64,000 bases of DNA, from positions 124,001-188,000 of the forward strand of contig NZ_FONX01000003.1 of assembly GCF_900113035.1 (NCBI RefSeq), in the 5' to 3' direction. The position numbers and the translations under genes were made by a program. Source of the DNA: Paracidovorax wautersii. Its GTDB lineage: Bacteria; Pseudomonadota; Gammaproteobacteria; Burkholderiales; Burkholderiaceae_C. Shown here in pieces: positions 11,130-20,196 of this stretch. A model generated the notes under the pieces. It was not told the origin of the DNA. It ran no database searches and saw only the letters and a program-made list of their open reading frames with translations. The number at the start of each line of letters is the position of its first letter. Position 1 is the stretch's first letter.

Positions 11130-11714
11130 GTGACACTCAAGATGGCCCCCAACTCCCTGTTCGCAATCCTGCTGCGCTCGCCGTGGTGGATCAGCTTTGC
11201 GGCCGCTGCCGGCATCGCGCTGCTGTGCGGCGCGCTGCTGCCCGCGCATGTGGCGCCCTATGCGGCCGTGGGGGTGCTGCCGCTGGTCATCGTGGGCGGC
11301 ATGGCCGCCTGGCGGCAGTGGCAGGCGCCCAGCGCGGCGCGGGTGGAGGCTGCGCTCGCCACGGCTGCCGCCATGCCCTGGCGCGACTTCTGCGCCGCGC
11401 TGGAACGCGCCTGGCAGGCCGAGGGGCAGACCGTGCAGCGCCTTAACGGCCAGCCGGCCGACCTGCGCCTGGAGCGCGGCGGCCAGACGGTGCTGGTCAG
11501 CGCCCGCCGCTGGAAAGCCGCCACCCACGGCGCCGAGCCGCTGCGCGAGCTGCACGCCGCGGTGCAGGCGCAAGAGGCCTCGGCCGGCGTCTATGTCGCG
11601 CTGCAAGGCCAGGTGAGCGAGAACGCGCGGGATTTCGCCCGCAGCCACGGCCTGGTGCTGATGGAATCGGATGCGCTGGCAGCGCTGCTGCTCAAGGCGC
11701 CCGCCACCCGCTGA
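11130..11714 (+). CDS. Membrane-anchored degenerate Mrr-like restriction endonuclease-fold protein
   Basis: A 194-residue protein with two N-terminal hydrophobic helices (about 16-58) and a cytoplasmic domain resembling the Mrr/type IV restriction endonuclease core. The Asp of the active-site strand is present (ADLRL), but the Q-x-K end of the motif reads VLVSARRWK, so the catalytic Lys is replaced by Arg in SAR. It is therefore probably not a nuclease. The GTG at 11130 and ATG at 11142 are both possible starts. No methylase or other restriction gene is nearby. It is followed 19 bp later by a patatin gene. Confidence 0.65.
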   Translation: MTLKMAPNSLFAILLRSPWWISFAAAAGIALLCGALLPAHVAPYAAVGVLPLVIVGGMAAWRQWQAPSAARVEAALATAAAMPWRDFCAALERAWQAEGQTVQRLNGQPADLRLERGGQTVLVSARRWKAATHGAEPLRELHAAVQAQEASAGVYVALQGQVSENARDFARSHGLVLMESDALAALLLKAPATR

Positions 11715-11733
11715 TCCAGCACGCCATCGCACC

Positions 11734-12984
11734 ATGCCCGCCCGCACGCCCCCGGCAACGCACCCGGCCCGCGCCGCGAACGGGCTGGTGCTGACCGGCG
11801 GCGGCGCCCGCGCGGCCTACCAGGTGGGCGTGCTGGAAACCCTGTCGGACCTGCGCATCGCCTGCGGCGCGGCGCGCGACCCGAACCCCTTCCCCATCCT
11901 CACCGGCACCTCGGCCGGCGCCATCAACGCCGCGGCGCTGGCCTGCGGGTCCGACCATTTCGACCGCTCCGTGCGCCGCATCGCCCATGTGTGGCGCAAC
12001 TTCCGCGCCGAGCAGGTGTACCGCGCCGATTCGCTCAGCGTGATGCGCAGCGGCGCGCGCTGGCTCACGCTGCTGTCCATGGGCTGGATGCTCACGCGCT
12101 GGCGCCGCCTGCGGCCGCGTTCGCTGCTGGACAACGCGCCGCTGGCCGAACTGCTGGGCAAGCTGGTGCCGCTGGAACGCCTGCCGCGCCTGATCCGCCA
12201 GGGGCACCTGCACGCGCTGGCCGTGACGGCCTCCAGCTACAGCTCGGGCGAGCACGTCACCTTCTTCGAGGCCGGGGGCTCGGCCCGGCCCTGGGTGCGC
12301 TCGCAGCGCAAGGCGGCGGCGGGCCGCATCAGCCACGCGCACCTGCTGGCGTCCTCGGCCATTCCCTTCGTCTTTCCCGCCACCGCGCTGGAGATGGACG
12401 GCCACCCCGAATACTTCGGCGACGGCTCCATGCGCCAGTCGGCGCCCATCGCGCCGGCCATCCACCTGGGGGCGGACCGCATCCTGGTCATCGGCGCGGG
12501 CCGCATGCACGAGCCCAGCGGCGAAGGCTCGGCGCCCGCCACGCCCGACTACCCCACGCTCGCCCAGGTGGCCGGCCATGCGCTTTCCAACATCTTCCTG
12601 GACGCGCTCTCGGTCGATGTGGAGCGGGCCCTGCGCATCAACCAGACGCTCTCGCTGATCCCGCCCGAAGCGCGCGCCCACAGCCCCCTGAGGCCGCTCG
12701 ACCTGCTAGTGATCGCCCCCTCGCAGCGGCTGGACGCCGTGGCCGCACGCCATGTGGGCCAGCTGCCCGGCCCCATCCGCACCCTGCTGGGCGCCCTGGG
12801 CGTGACCACCAGCGCCGACGACGTGCGCGGCGCGGCCCTGGCGAGCTACCTGCTGTTCGAGGCCGGCTACACCCGCGAACTCATGGCCCTGGGCCGCGCC
12901 GACGCGCTGGCCCGGCGCGCCGAGATCTGCGCCTTCTTCGGCTGGAAAGACACGGGCAACGCCGTGCGCGCCCCGGTCCGCTGA
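11734..12984 (+). CDS. Patatin-like phospholipase
   Basis: A 416-residue patatin-fold lipid acyl hydrolase. It has the oxyanion loop [13 protein letters not shown] near the N-terminus, the nucleophile elbow GTSAG (Ser near residue 60), and the catalytic-dyad Asp in FGDGSMRQ near residue 230. The start at 11734 immediately precedes the conserved domain. It has no signal peptide, so it is likely cytoplasmic or loosely membrane-associated. The substrate is unknown. Confidence 0.9.
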   Translation: MPARTPPATHPARAANGLVLTGGGARAAYQVGVLETLSDLRIACGAARDPNPFPILTGTSAGAINAAALACGSDHFDRSVRRIAHVWRNFRAEQVYRADSLSVMRSGARWLTLLSMGWMLTRWRRLRPRSLLDNAPLAELLGKLVPLERLPRLIRQGHLHALAVTASSYSSGEHVTFFEAGGSARPWVRSQRKAAAGRISHAHLLASSAIPFVFPATALEMDGHPEYFGDGSMRQSAPIAPAIHLGADRILVIGAGRMHEPSGEGSAPATPDYPTLAQVAGHALSNIFLDALSVDVERALRINQTLSLIPPEARAHSPLRPLDLLVIAPSQRLDAVAARHVGQLPGPIRTLLGALGVTTSADDVRGAALASYLLFEAGYTRELMALGRADALARRAEICAFFGWKDTGNAVRAPVR

Positions 12985-13058
12985 AATCCAAGCCGAGGGA
13001 ACCAAGGGTTAACCCTGAGCTCCAAGCAATACATCGCCATCAAGAGGAGTCCACAGCC

Positions 13059-14810
13059 ATGGGTATCTTTAGCTCTCCCAAGCCCAAGTCCGTCGCCGAC
13101 CTGCTGGTCGAAACGCTGGCAGATGCGGGCGTGCAGCGCATCTGGGGCGTGACCGGCGACAGCCTCAATGCCGTCAACGACAGCCTGCGGCGCCATGGCG
13201 GCATCGAATGGATGCATGTGCGCCACGAAGAGGCCGGCGCCTTCGCCGCCGGGGCCGAGGCCCAGGTCACGGGCCGGCTGGCCGTCTGCGCCGGCAGCTG
13301 CGGGCCGGGCAACCTGCACCTCATCAACGGGCTGTACGACTGCCAGCGCAACCACCAGCCGGTGCTGGCCATCGCCAGCCACATCCCCAGCAGCGAGATC
13401 GGCCTGGGCTATTTCCAGGAGACCCACCCCACCGAGCTGTTCCGCGAATGCAGCCATTTCTGCGAGATGGTGCAGCACCCCCACCAGCTGCCGGAGCTGC
13501 TGCACCGAGCGCTGCGCACGGCCATCGGCCAGCGCGGCGTGGCCGTGCTCGTGATTCCGGGCGATGTCTGCACGCTCGATGCGCCCGAAGGCGCGCGGCC
13601 CCACTTCGCGCCGCCGGCCCCCGCGCGCCTGCTGCCCGACCCCGAGGCCCTGGCCGATCTGGCGGCGCTGCTCAACGGCTCCAAGGCCGTGACCATCCTG
13701 GCCGGTGCCGGCACCCAGGGCGCGCACGACGAGGTGGTGGCGCTCGCCAAGGCCCTGGCCGCGCCCATCGTCCATGCGTTCCGCGGCAAGGAATTCATGG
13801 AGTGGGACAACCCCTATGACGTGGGCATGACCGGCCTGATCGGCTTCTCGTCCGGCTACCACGCCATGCGGGAATGCGACACGCTGCTGATGCTGGGCAC
13901 CGACTTCCCCTACCGCAACTTCTATCCGGAAGACGCGGCCATCGTGCAGATCGACCGCGACCCCGGCGCCCTGGGCCGGCGCGCGCAACTGCGCATGGGC
14001 CTGGTGGCCGACGTGCGCGAAGCCGCCACCCTGCTGGCGCCGCTCATCGACGCGGGGCGCGACACCGCCTTCCTGGAAAAAGCCCGCGAGCACTACCAGA
14101 CCGCCCGCAAGGACCTGGACGCGCTGGCCTCGCCGCGCAGCGGCGACCAGCCGCTGCACCCGCAGTTCGTCGCCGCCACGCTGGACCGGCTGGCGGCCGA
14201 TGACGCCGTCTTCACCTTCGACGTCGGCACGCCCGCCATCTGGGCCGCGCGCTACCTGCGCATGAACGGCCAGCGCCGGCTGATCGGCTCCTTCAACCAC
14301 GGCTCGATGGCCAACGCGATGCCGCAGGCGCTGGGCGCGCAGGCCGCCCAGCCGGGCCGCCAGGTGGTCTCGCTCTCGGGCGACGGGGGCCTGGCCATGC
14401 TGATGGGCGACATGCTCACGGCGGTGCAGATGAAGCTGCCGATCAAGATCGTGCTCATCAACAACGGCGTGCTCGGCTTCGTACAGATGGAGCAGAAGGC
14501 CTCGGGCTTTCTCGACACCAACGTGTCGCTGCAGAACCCCGACTTCAGCGCCATCGCCGGCGGCATGGGCTTCCTGGGCCTGCGCGTCACCCGCTCGGAC
14601 GCGCTGGAGGCCGCGCTCGCCCAGGCGCTGGCGCACGACGGCCCGGCGCTGGTCGATGTGGTGGTCGATTCCATGGAGCTGTCGCTGCCGCCCAAGATCA
14701 AGGCCGAGCAGGTCAAGGGCTTCAGCCTCTACGCGGCGCGGGCCGTGATGAACGGCCGCGGCGACGAGCTGATCGAACTGGCCAGGACCAACCTGCTGCG
14801 CCGCCGGTAG
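13059..14810 (+). CDS. poxB: Thiamine-diphosphate-dependent pyruvate:quinone oxidoreductase (PoxB-like)
   Basis: A 583-residue ThDP enzyme of the POX family (E. coli PoxB, 572 residues) that decarboxylates pyruvate to acetate and feeds electrons to ubiquinone at the membrane. The N-terminal PYR domain carries the ThDP-activating Glu in [11 protein letters not shown]. The central domain binds FAD, and the C-terminal PP domain holds the GDGG...NN Mg-ThDP motif. GAGG stands 10 nt before the ATG. A related oxidase such as acetolactate synthase is less likely given the full-length similarity. Confidence 0.88.
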   Translation: MGIFSSPKPKSVADLLVETLADAGVQRIWGVTGDSLNAVNDSLRRHGGIEWMHVRHEEAGAFAAGAEAQVTGRLAVCAGSCGPGNLHLINGLYDCQRNHQPVLAIASHIPSSEIGLGYFQETHPTELFRECSHFCEMVQHPHQLPELLHRALRTAIGQRGVAVLVIPGDVCTLDAPEGARPHFAPPAPARLLPDPEALADLAALLNGSKAVTILAGAGTQGAHDEVVALAKALAAPIVHAFRGKEFMEWDNPYDVGMTGLIGFSSGYHAMRECDTLLMLGTDFPYRNFYPEDAAIVQIDRDPGALGRRAQLRMGLVADVREAATLLAPLIDAGRDTAFLEKAREHYQTARKDLDALASPRSGDQPLHPQFVAATLDRLAADDAVFTFDVGTPAIWAARYLRMNGQRRLIGSFNHGSMANAMPQALGAQAAQPGRQVVSLSGDGGLAMLMGDMLTAVQMKLPIKIVLINNGVLGFVQMEQKASGFLDTNVSLQNPDFSAIAGGMGFLGLRVTRSDALEAALAQALAHDGPALVDVVVDSMELSLPPKIKAEQVKGFSLYAARAVMNGRGDELIELARTNLLRRR

Positions 14811-14834
14811 GTAGCCCGAGTCCGGGCCGGGTCT

Positions 14835-14840
14835 TAAAAT
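14835..14840 (+). promoter_or_regulatory. Putative -10 box of metG
   Basis: TAAAAT followed by CGCGCG, 70 bp before the metG ATG, is a form of extended -10 box seen ahead of several genes in this window. No clear -35 hexamer is visible. Confidence 0.4.
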
Positions 14841-14910
14841 CGCGCGTTCCGCCCCGGCCGGCCCTTCGGCTCGGGCGACGACACGACGCTCCCCAGAAAG
14901 CCAGCCCCTG

Positions 14911-17037
14911 ATGTCTGCACGCCACCTCTTCGTCACCACCGCCCTGCCCTACGCCAACGGCAACTTCCACATCGGCCACATCATGGAATACATCCAGGCC
15001 GACATCTGGGTGCGATTCCAGCGCATGCGGGGCCAAGCGGTGAACTTCATGGGTGCCGACGACACGCACGGCGCGCCGATCATGATCGCCGCCGAAAAGG
15101 CCGGCAAGACGCCCGAGCAGTTCGTGGCCGACATCGCCGCCGGCCGCAAGCAGTACCTGGACGGCTTCCACATCAGCCACGACAACTGGTACAGCACCCA
15201 CTCGCCCGAAAACACCGAGCTGGCGCGCCAGATCTACCGCGACCTGCGCGACGTCTCCGCCGACCAGGGCGGCAGCCTGATCGAGGTGCGCACCATCGAA
15301 CAGTTCTTCGACCCCGAGAAGAACATGTTCCTGCCCGACCGCTACATCAAGGGCGAATGCCCCAAGTGCCACGCCAAGGACCAGTACGGCGACAACTGCG
15401 AGGTCTGCGGCTCCGTCTATGCGCCCACCGACCTGATCGAGCCCTTCTCGGCCCTCTCGGGCGCCAGGCCCGAGCTGAAGACATCGGAGCACTTCTTCTT
15501 CAAGCTCTCCGACCCGCGCTGCGTGCAGTTCCTGGAACGCTGGACGCAGGACGGCAAGCTGCAGCCCGAAGTCGCCAACAAGATCCGCGAATGGTTCACC
15601 GTCCGCACCAACCCGGACGGCACCACCAGCGAAGGCCTGGGCGACTGGGACATCAGCCGCGACGCGCCCTACTTCGGCATCGAGATCCCCGACGCGCCGG
15701 GCAAGTACTTCTACGTCTGGCTGGACGCGCCCGTGGGCTACCTGGCCGCGCTCAAGAACTGGTTCGACAAGGGCGGCCCGAAGGCGAAGCACGGCGACAC
15801 GCGCAGCTTCGACGAATACATGGCCGCGCCCGACACCGAGCAGTACCACTTCATCGGCAAGGACATCGTCACCTTCCACACGCTGTTCTGGCCGGCGATG
15901 CTGCACTTCTCGGGCCGCAAGACGCCGGACAACGTGTTCGTGCACGGCTTCCTCACCGTCAACAACGGCGAGAAGATGAGCAAGAGCCGCGGCACCGGCC
16001 TGGACCCGCTCAAGTACCTGCGCCTGGGCATGAACGCCGAATGGCTGCGCTACTACCTGGCCGCCAAGCTCAGCGCCCGCAACGAAGACATCGACTTCAA
16101 CGCCGAAGACTTCATGCTGCGCGTCAACAGCGACCTGATCGGCAAGTACGTCAACATCGCCAGCCGGGCCGCGGGCTTCCTGACCAAGCGCTTCGAAGGC
16201 CAGCTCACCAGCGACTTCGGCCCCGCCGGCAGCGCGCTGCTGGCCGAGGTGCGCAGCGCGGGCGACGCCCTGGCGCAGATGTACGAGGGCCGCGAATACG
16301 GCCGCGCCACGCGCGAGATCATGCTGCTGGCCGACAAGGTCAACGCCTACGTCGATCAGAACAAGCCCTGGGACCTCGCCAAGGACCCGGCCAACAACCA
16401 GGCCCTGCACCAGGTCTGCTCGGTGCTGGTCAACGCCTTCGCCGCGCTCACGCGCTACCTGGCGCCGGTGCTGCCGGGCCTGGCGCAGGCCGTGGAAGGC
16501 TTCGTGGGCCAGAGCATGCAGCAGTGGGCCGTGGCCGGCGACGTGCAGTCCATCCAGCCCTACCAGCATCTGATGCAGCGCGTGACGCCCGAGCAGCTCG
16601 AAGCGCTGTTTGAGGCTCCAACCCAGGCTGCGCCTGCGCAGGCCGCTACTGAAACCGTAGCAGCTTCGACCCACCCCGGCGGCGAGGAGATCGCGCCCAC
16701 CATCACCATCGACGACTTCGCCAAGATCGACCTGCGCATCGCGCTGATCGTGAACTGCGAGCCGGTCGAGGGCTCCACCAAGCTGCTGCGCCTGACGCTG
16801 GACGCGGGCGAGGGCCGCCACCGCAACGTCTTCAGCGGCATCGCCAGCGCCTACCAGCCGGCCGACCTGATCGGCAAGCACACGGTGATGGTCGCCAACC
16901 TGGCGCCGCGCAAGATGAAGTTCGGCATCAGCGAAGGCATGGTGCTGGCCGCGAGCCACGGCGACGAGAAGGCCCATCCCGGCATCTACGTGCTCGAACC
17001 CCTGCCCGGCGCCACGCCCGGCATGCGCGTGCGCTGA
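14911..17037 (+). CDS. metG: Methionyl-tRNA synthetase
   Basis: A 708-residue class I synthetase that charges tRNA-Met. The HIGH signature is at 20-23 (FHIGH), the zinc-knuckle cysteines are in [18 protein letters not shown] at about 150-168, and KMSKS lies near 355. A C-terminal EMAP-II-like tRNA-binding domain begins near residue 600, so this is the dimeric long form. The linker between the anticodon and EMAP domains (about 568-585) is encoded by a GCTAC-N7-GTAGC interspersed repeat. Confidence 0.98.
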   Translation: MSARHLFVTTALPYANGNFHIGHIMEYIQADIWVRFQRMRGQAVNFMGADDTHGAPIMIAAEKAGKTPEQFVADIAAGRKQYLDGFHISHDNWYSTHSPENTELARQIYRDLRDVSADQGGSLIEVRTIEQFFDPEKNMFLPDRYIKGECPKCHAKDQYGDNCEVCGSVYAPTDLIEPFSALSGARPELKTSEHFFFKLSDPRCVQFLERWTQDGKLQPEVANKIREWFTVRTNPDGTTSEGLGDWDISRDAPYFGIEIPDAPGKYFYVWLDAPVGYLAALKNWFDKGGPKAKHGDTRSFDEYMAAPDTEQYHFIGKDIVTFHTLFWPAMLHFSGRKTPDNVFVHGFLTVNNGEKMSKSRGTGLDPLKYLRLGMNAEWLRYYLAAKLSARNEDIDFNAEDFMLRVNSDLIGKYVNIASRAAGFLTKRFEGQLTSDFGPAGSALLAEVRSAGDALAQMYEGREYGRATREIMLLADKVNAYVDQNKPWDLAKDPANNQALHQVCSVLVNAFAALTRYLAPVLPGLAQAVEGFVGQSMQQWAVAGDVQSIQPYQHLMQRVTPEQLEALFEAPTQAAPAQAATETVAASTHPGGEEIAPTITIDDFAKIDLRIALIVNCEPVEGSTKLLRLTLDAGEGRHRNVFSGIASAYQPADLIGKHTVMVANLAPRKMKFGISEGMVLAASHGDEKAHPGIYVLEPLPGATPGMRVR
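16612..16664. repeat. Interspersed GCTAY-N7-RTAGC repeat inside metG
   Basis: GCTAC-TGAAACC-GTAGC at 16645-16661, preceded by a GC-rich CCTGCGCAGG dyad, matches the copy at 19150 in arm length, spacer length and the AAACC in the spacer. It is in frame and encodes part of the Ala/Thr-rich linker of MetG. Confidence 0.6.
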
Positions 17038-17092
17038 GAGCGCCCGCACCACCGCGCCCCGCCTTCGTCCTTCCACTCCTCAGGCCCGCCCC

Positions 17093-17374
17093 ATGCGCCC
17101 CACTCTCTTGCGCCGCATGCGGCAAAGCCTGCTCGCCCCGGCCGTGGCGACCACCGCCCTGGCCGGGCTCGTCTCCGGCTGCACCGTGGTCACCGTGGCC
17201 AGCACGGCCGTGAGCGTCACGGCCAGCGCCGTCGGGCTGGCGGCCGATGCGGCGGTGGGCACGGTCAAGATCGTGGGCAAGGGCGTGGGCATGGCGGCCG
17301 ACGCGGTCACGGGCGGCAGCTCGGACAACAGCGGCATCCAGGTGCACGAGTCCATCCGGCCGGCGGGCTCCTGA
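17093..17374 (+). CDS. Small predicted lipoprotein
   Basis: 93 residues with a signal peptide and lipobox LVSGC (Cys30), then an Ala/Val-rich low-complexity region that repeats short (G/A)xAADAVxG-type units, suggesting an amphipathic or membrane-associated helix. I do not recognise a named family, although proteins of this kind are common as NF-type lipoproteins in Burkholderiales. It follows metG by 55 bp and may be cotranscribed. Confidence 0.7.
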   Translation: MRPTLLRRMRQSLLAPAVATTALAGLVSGCTVVTVASTAVSVTASAVGLAADAAVGTVKIVGKGVGMAADAVTGGSSDNSGIQVHESIRPAGS

Positions 17375-17467
17375 AGCACTGAAGCACCGAGCGGCCAGGC
17401 GCCGTATCGCAGACACCAGCGGCAGCGCTGCGGCGACGGCGCCGGAAGGCTTGCGCGGGCCGCCCTC

Positions 17468-17489
17468 TCAGAACGTGTTCACGTTCTCA
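17468..17489. repeat. 16-bp minimal palindromic element with TCA flanks
   Basis: GAACGTG-TT-CACGTTC (17471-17486) consists of two copies of the terminus of the mobile repeat at 36273 fused head to head, and is flanked on both sides by TCA (17468-17470 and 17487-17489). The right TCA is the stop codon (TGA on the minus strand) of the YitT gene. Confidence 0.5.
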
Positions 17490-18119
17490 GTGCCCGACGT
17501 AGCGGCCCGGGCGGTGGCTGATCCACAGGAAACCGCTCATCACCAGCACCGCCAGCACCGAATAGGCCACGCGCTCGGGCGGCACCACGAAGAGCGCCAG
17601 CAGCACCACCACGCAGTCGATCGCCATCTGCACCTTGCCGGCGCGGATGCCGTGGCTTTGCTGCAGGTAGAGCGAGACGATGGTGGCCCCGCCCAGGCTG
17701 GACCTGTGGCGCGCCAGGAACAGGCAGCCCGTGCCCAGCAGCAGCCCGCCCAGCACGGCGGCGAAGAGCGGGTTGAGGTAGTCCACGTGCATCACGTGCG
17801 GGAACAGCTCGGTCAGCACCGACAGCAGCGCCACCGACAGAAAGGTCTTCACGGTGAATTCGCGGCCCATGCGCGTCCAGGCGAACCAGTAGAACGGCAG
17901 GTTGATGACGAAGAACAGCTTGCCGAAGGAGATGCCGGTCACGTAGTGCAGCAGGAAGGCGATGCCCGCCGTGCTGCCGATGAGCAGCCCCGCCTGGCTG
18001 AACAGCATCAGCGCCATGGCCACGAAGAGCGTGCCGGCGAAGAGCGCCTGGGCGTCTTCGTAGTGGCCGTGGCGCAGCGAGGGGGTGGCGTGGGGCATGG
18101 GGGTCGCGGGCTGGGTCAT
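17487..18119 (-). CDS. YitT-family membrane protein
   Basis: A 210-residue inner-membrane protein of the YitT (DUF161) family with about five hydrophobic helices, including STAGIAFLLHYVTGISFGKL, a conserved glycine-rich turn of the family. The function is unknown; transport has been suggested for relatives. The C-terminal DUF2179 domain found in Gram-positive members is absent. It is followed on the same strand by no gene, and its stop codon abuts the 16-bp repeat. Confidence 0.85.
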   Translation of the reverse strand: MTQPATPMPHATPSLRHGHYEDAQALFAGTLFVAMALMLFSQAGLLIGSTAGIAFLLHYVTGISFGKLFFVINLPFYWFAWTRMGREFTVKTFLSVALLSVLTELFPHVMHVDYLNPLFAAVLGGLLLGTGCLFLARHRSSLGGATIVSLYLQQSHGIRAGKVQMAIDCVVVLLALFVVPPERVAYSVLAVLVMSGFLWISHRPGRYVGH

Positions 18120-18210
18120 GGCGTCACGGAGCGGGAGGGCGAGAAGGCAGGGCAGGCGGCTGAGGGCATGGTGCCGCAGCCATGCAAGCGGCGGGCCAGG
18201 CCAGCGCGCA

Positions 18211-18717
18211 TCAGCGGCCCCCTTGCTGGATCTCGATCGCGCTGCCGCTGCGCAGCACGCGCCCGTCGCTGCCGAACACGGCCGTGAAGATCATGGGCTG
18301 GGTGCCGCCGTCGTTCCAGCGCCAGTCCCACTCGGTCTCGTTCTTGAGGGCGTAGGTCATCACCTTCATGGGCTTGCCCAGGCGGCGGCGCACCTCGTCC
18401 ACCGTCATGCCGGGCACGATCTGCGCGAATTCGGCCGGCGCCAGCACCTGGCGCAGCGCGGCCAGGCGGCCGTCGGGGCCGATGGTGATCATGTAGTTGA
18501 CCGAGCCCGCGGGCTGGCGGTTGTATTCGAAGGTGCGCGCGCCGCCGGGCTCGTCCCACACGCGCTCGGGCTCGCCGAAGCGCTGGCGCACGTCGGCCTC
18601 GGTGGAGGTGCCCACCTGCAGCTCGCTCAGGCGCTGCAGGTCGCAGCCCGCCAGTGCGCCCAGCAGCACCAATACGGCCGCCACCAGGGCGGCGAGCTTC
18701 CAGCCTTGCAAGTCCAT
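18211..18717 (-). CDS. SmpA/OmlA (BamE-like) outer-membrane lipoprotein
   Basis: 168 residues with a signal peptide and lipobox LAGC (Cys25), then two BamE-like motifs: VGTSTEADVRQRFGEPERVW and VPGMTVDEVRRRLGKP. Duplicated half-motifs of this type occur in SmpA/OmlA-fold lipoproteins. It is larger than BamE of the Bam complex and may be a paralogue rather than the assembly subunit itself. It lies 91 bp upstream of the YitT gene on the same strand. Confidence 0.8.
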   Translation of the reverse strand: MDLQGWKLAALVAAVLVLLGALAGCDLQRLSELQVGTSTEADVRQRFGEPERVWDEPGGARTFEYNRQPAGSVNYMITIGPDGRLAALRQVLAPAEFAQIVPGMTVDEVRRRLGKPMKVMTYALKNETEWDWRWNDGGTQPMIFTAVFGSDGRVLRSGSAIEIQQGGR

Positions 18718-18846
18718 GCGTCGTCTTCCTTTTTCGTCAATCCAGGCCGCACTCTAGCGCGCCCGGACGGTGCCGAGGGCCTGGGGGACTTGCCCCGAGG
18801 CGCTGCCGCCCCCAGCCCCCGCGAGGAGGCTTGTTCAGCGTTGCCC

Positions 18847-18852
18847 TAAAAT
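18847..18852 (+). promoter_or_regulatory. Putative -10 box of the DUF3460 gene
   Basis: TAAAAT followed by CGCGCG, 45 bp before the ATG, is the same arrangement as before metG. No good -35 hexamer is seen. Confidence 0.4.
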
Positions 18853-18896
18853 CGCGCGCTCCCACCGCTGACCCCACACATCCTCTGCACGCCGCC

Positions 18897-19100
18897 ATGT
18901 CCTTCTTCCGCCGCCCCGACTATCAGTCCGAAGCCACCCAGTTCATCAACAAGCTCAAGGCCGACAAGCCCGAGCTGGACGTGCAGCAGCGCGAAGGCCG
19001 CGCCCTGCTCTGGGACAAGCAGGTGGACCACCGCGCCTGGGAAGAGTACGACGCCGCCCAGGTGGCGCAGCAGCCCTACGTGTACCAGACACGATCCTGA
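18897..19100 (+). CDS. DUF3460 small protein
   Basis: 67 residues, soluble and highly charged, beginning with the aromatic FFRRPDYQSEATQFI segment and ending in a Tyr-rich tail; this is the DUF3460 family restricted to betaproteobacteria. Function unknown. It sits just before scpA, and the frame remains open upstream, but only the ATG at 18897 fits the family. Confidence 0.8.
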   Translation: MSFFRRPDYQSEATQFINKLKADKPELDVQQREGRALLWDKQVDHRAWEEYDAAQVAQQPYVYQTRS

Positions 19101-19110
19101 AACTGAAGCA

Positions 19111-19168
19111 ACCCACAGGCTGCCAGCCCTTGCCACAAGGGCGCAAGCCGCTATTCAAACCATAGCAC
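19111..19168. repeat. Interspersed GCTAY-N7-RTAGC repeat before scpA
   Basis: GCTAT-TCAAACC-ATAGC at 19150-19166 is preceded by the CTTGCCACAAGGGCGCAAG dyad. It ends 1 nt before the scpA ATG region, so the scpA leader is made of this repeat. Confidence 0.6.
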
Positions 19169-19169
19169 C

Positions 19170-20048
19170 ATGGCAGCCAGCAGCGCAGCCCCCCCTTCCC
19201 GCCACGACGCTGGCGAGGCCGCCCTGCCCTCCGCGGGCGAGGGCCGCGGCATGCCCGAGGTGGTCGATCAGGTGGCGCTGGCCCGGCTCTACGGCGAGCC
19301 GCTCTTCGCGCTGCCGCAGGACCTCTACATCCCGCCCGATGCGCTGGAGGTGTTCCTGGAGGCCTTCGAGGGGCCGCTGGACCTGCTGCTCTACCTGATC
19401 CGCAAGCAGAACTTCAACATCCTCGACATCCCCATGGTGGGCGTGACGCGGCAGTACCTCGCCTACGTGGACGAGATCCGCAACCGCAACCTGGAGCTGG
19501 CGGCCGAATACCTGCTGATGGCGGCCATGCTGATCGAGATCAAGTCGCGCATGCTGCTGCCGCCCAAGAAGCAGGAAGACGGCGCCGAGCCCGAGGACCC
19601 GCGCGCCGAGCTGGTGCGCCGCCTGCTCGAATACGAGCAGATGAAGCTCGCCGCCATGCAGCTGGGCCAGCTGCCGCAGTACGGGCGCGACTTCCTCAAG
19701 GCGCAGGTCTATATCGAGCAGAGCCTCGCGCCGCGCTTTCCCGAGGTCCACGTGGTCGATCTGCAGGAGGCCTGGCGCGACATCATCAAGCGCGCCCGGC
19801 TGGTGCAGCACCACCGCATCACGCGCGAGGAACTCTCGGTGCGCGAATACATGAGCCACGTGCTCAAGCGGCTGCAAGGCCAGCGCTTCATCGAGTTCGA
19901 GGACATCTTCGATCCCGCCCAGGGCAGCACCGTGCTGGTGGTGACCTTCATCGCGCTGCTGGAGCTGGCCAAGGAAACGCTGATCGAGATCACCCAGGCC
20001 GAGGCCTTCGCGCCCATCTACGTCCGCCTCGCCTATGTACCGGCATAA
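19170..20048 (+). CDS. scpA: Segregation and condensation protein A
   Basis: A 292-residue kleisin of the Smc-ScpA-ScpB condensin. The N-terminal motif FEGPLDLLLYLIRKQNFNIL (about 70-90) is diagnostic, and the C-terminal winged helix contacts the Smc head. It is longer than average because of a disordered N-terminus (about 50 residues); a shorter start at the internal ATG near 19251 is possible. scpB is not in the window. Confidence 0.95.
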   Translation: MAASSAAPPSRHDAGEAALPSAGEGRGMPEVVDQVALARLYGEPLFALPQDLYIPPDALEVFLEAFEGPLDLLLYLIRKQNFNILDIPMVGVTRQYLAYVDEIRNRNLELAAEYLLMAAMLIEIKSRMLLPPKKQEDGAEPEDPRAELVRRLLEYEQMKLAAMQLGQLPQYGRDFLKAQVYIEQSLAPRFPEVHVVDLQEAWRDIIKRARLVQHHRITREELSVREYMSHVLKRLQGQRFIEFEDIFDPAQGSTVLVVTFIALLELAKETLIEITQAEAFAPIYVRLAYVPA

Positions 20049-20072
20049 CAGCCCCTGAGCCGCGCGCGGCGC

Positions 20073-20111
20073 CGTCCCTCTCACCTGAAGCAAGAGCAAG
20101 AGAGAGGGACG
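20073..20111. repeat. 10-bp stem hairpin between scpA and nadB
   Basis: CGTCCCTCTC (20073-20082) pairs perfectly with GAGAGGGACG (20102-20111). No T-run follows, so it is not a standard intrinsic terminator; it could be a transcript-end stabiliser or leader element of nadB. Confidence 0.45.
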
Positions 20112-20196
20112 CGCGCCGCCAGCGGCCTGGCCGGGCCCGCCCCACGGCGGCCCCGGCACCGGGCGGCGCCCGCTTCTCAGTCTCCGGAAAGCACCC

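Noticed and set aside
9863-11215. Upstream extension of the LysR frame giving a 769-residue protein
   Set aside because: The added part is a shadow of apbC in another frame, and the LysR HTH begins at 9862.
11991-13058. Upstream extension of the poxB frame
   Set aside because: It overlaps the patatin gene in a different frame and has shadow composition; the real start at 13059 has a ribosome site.
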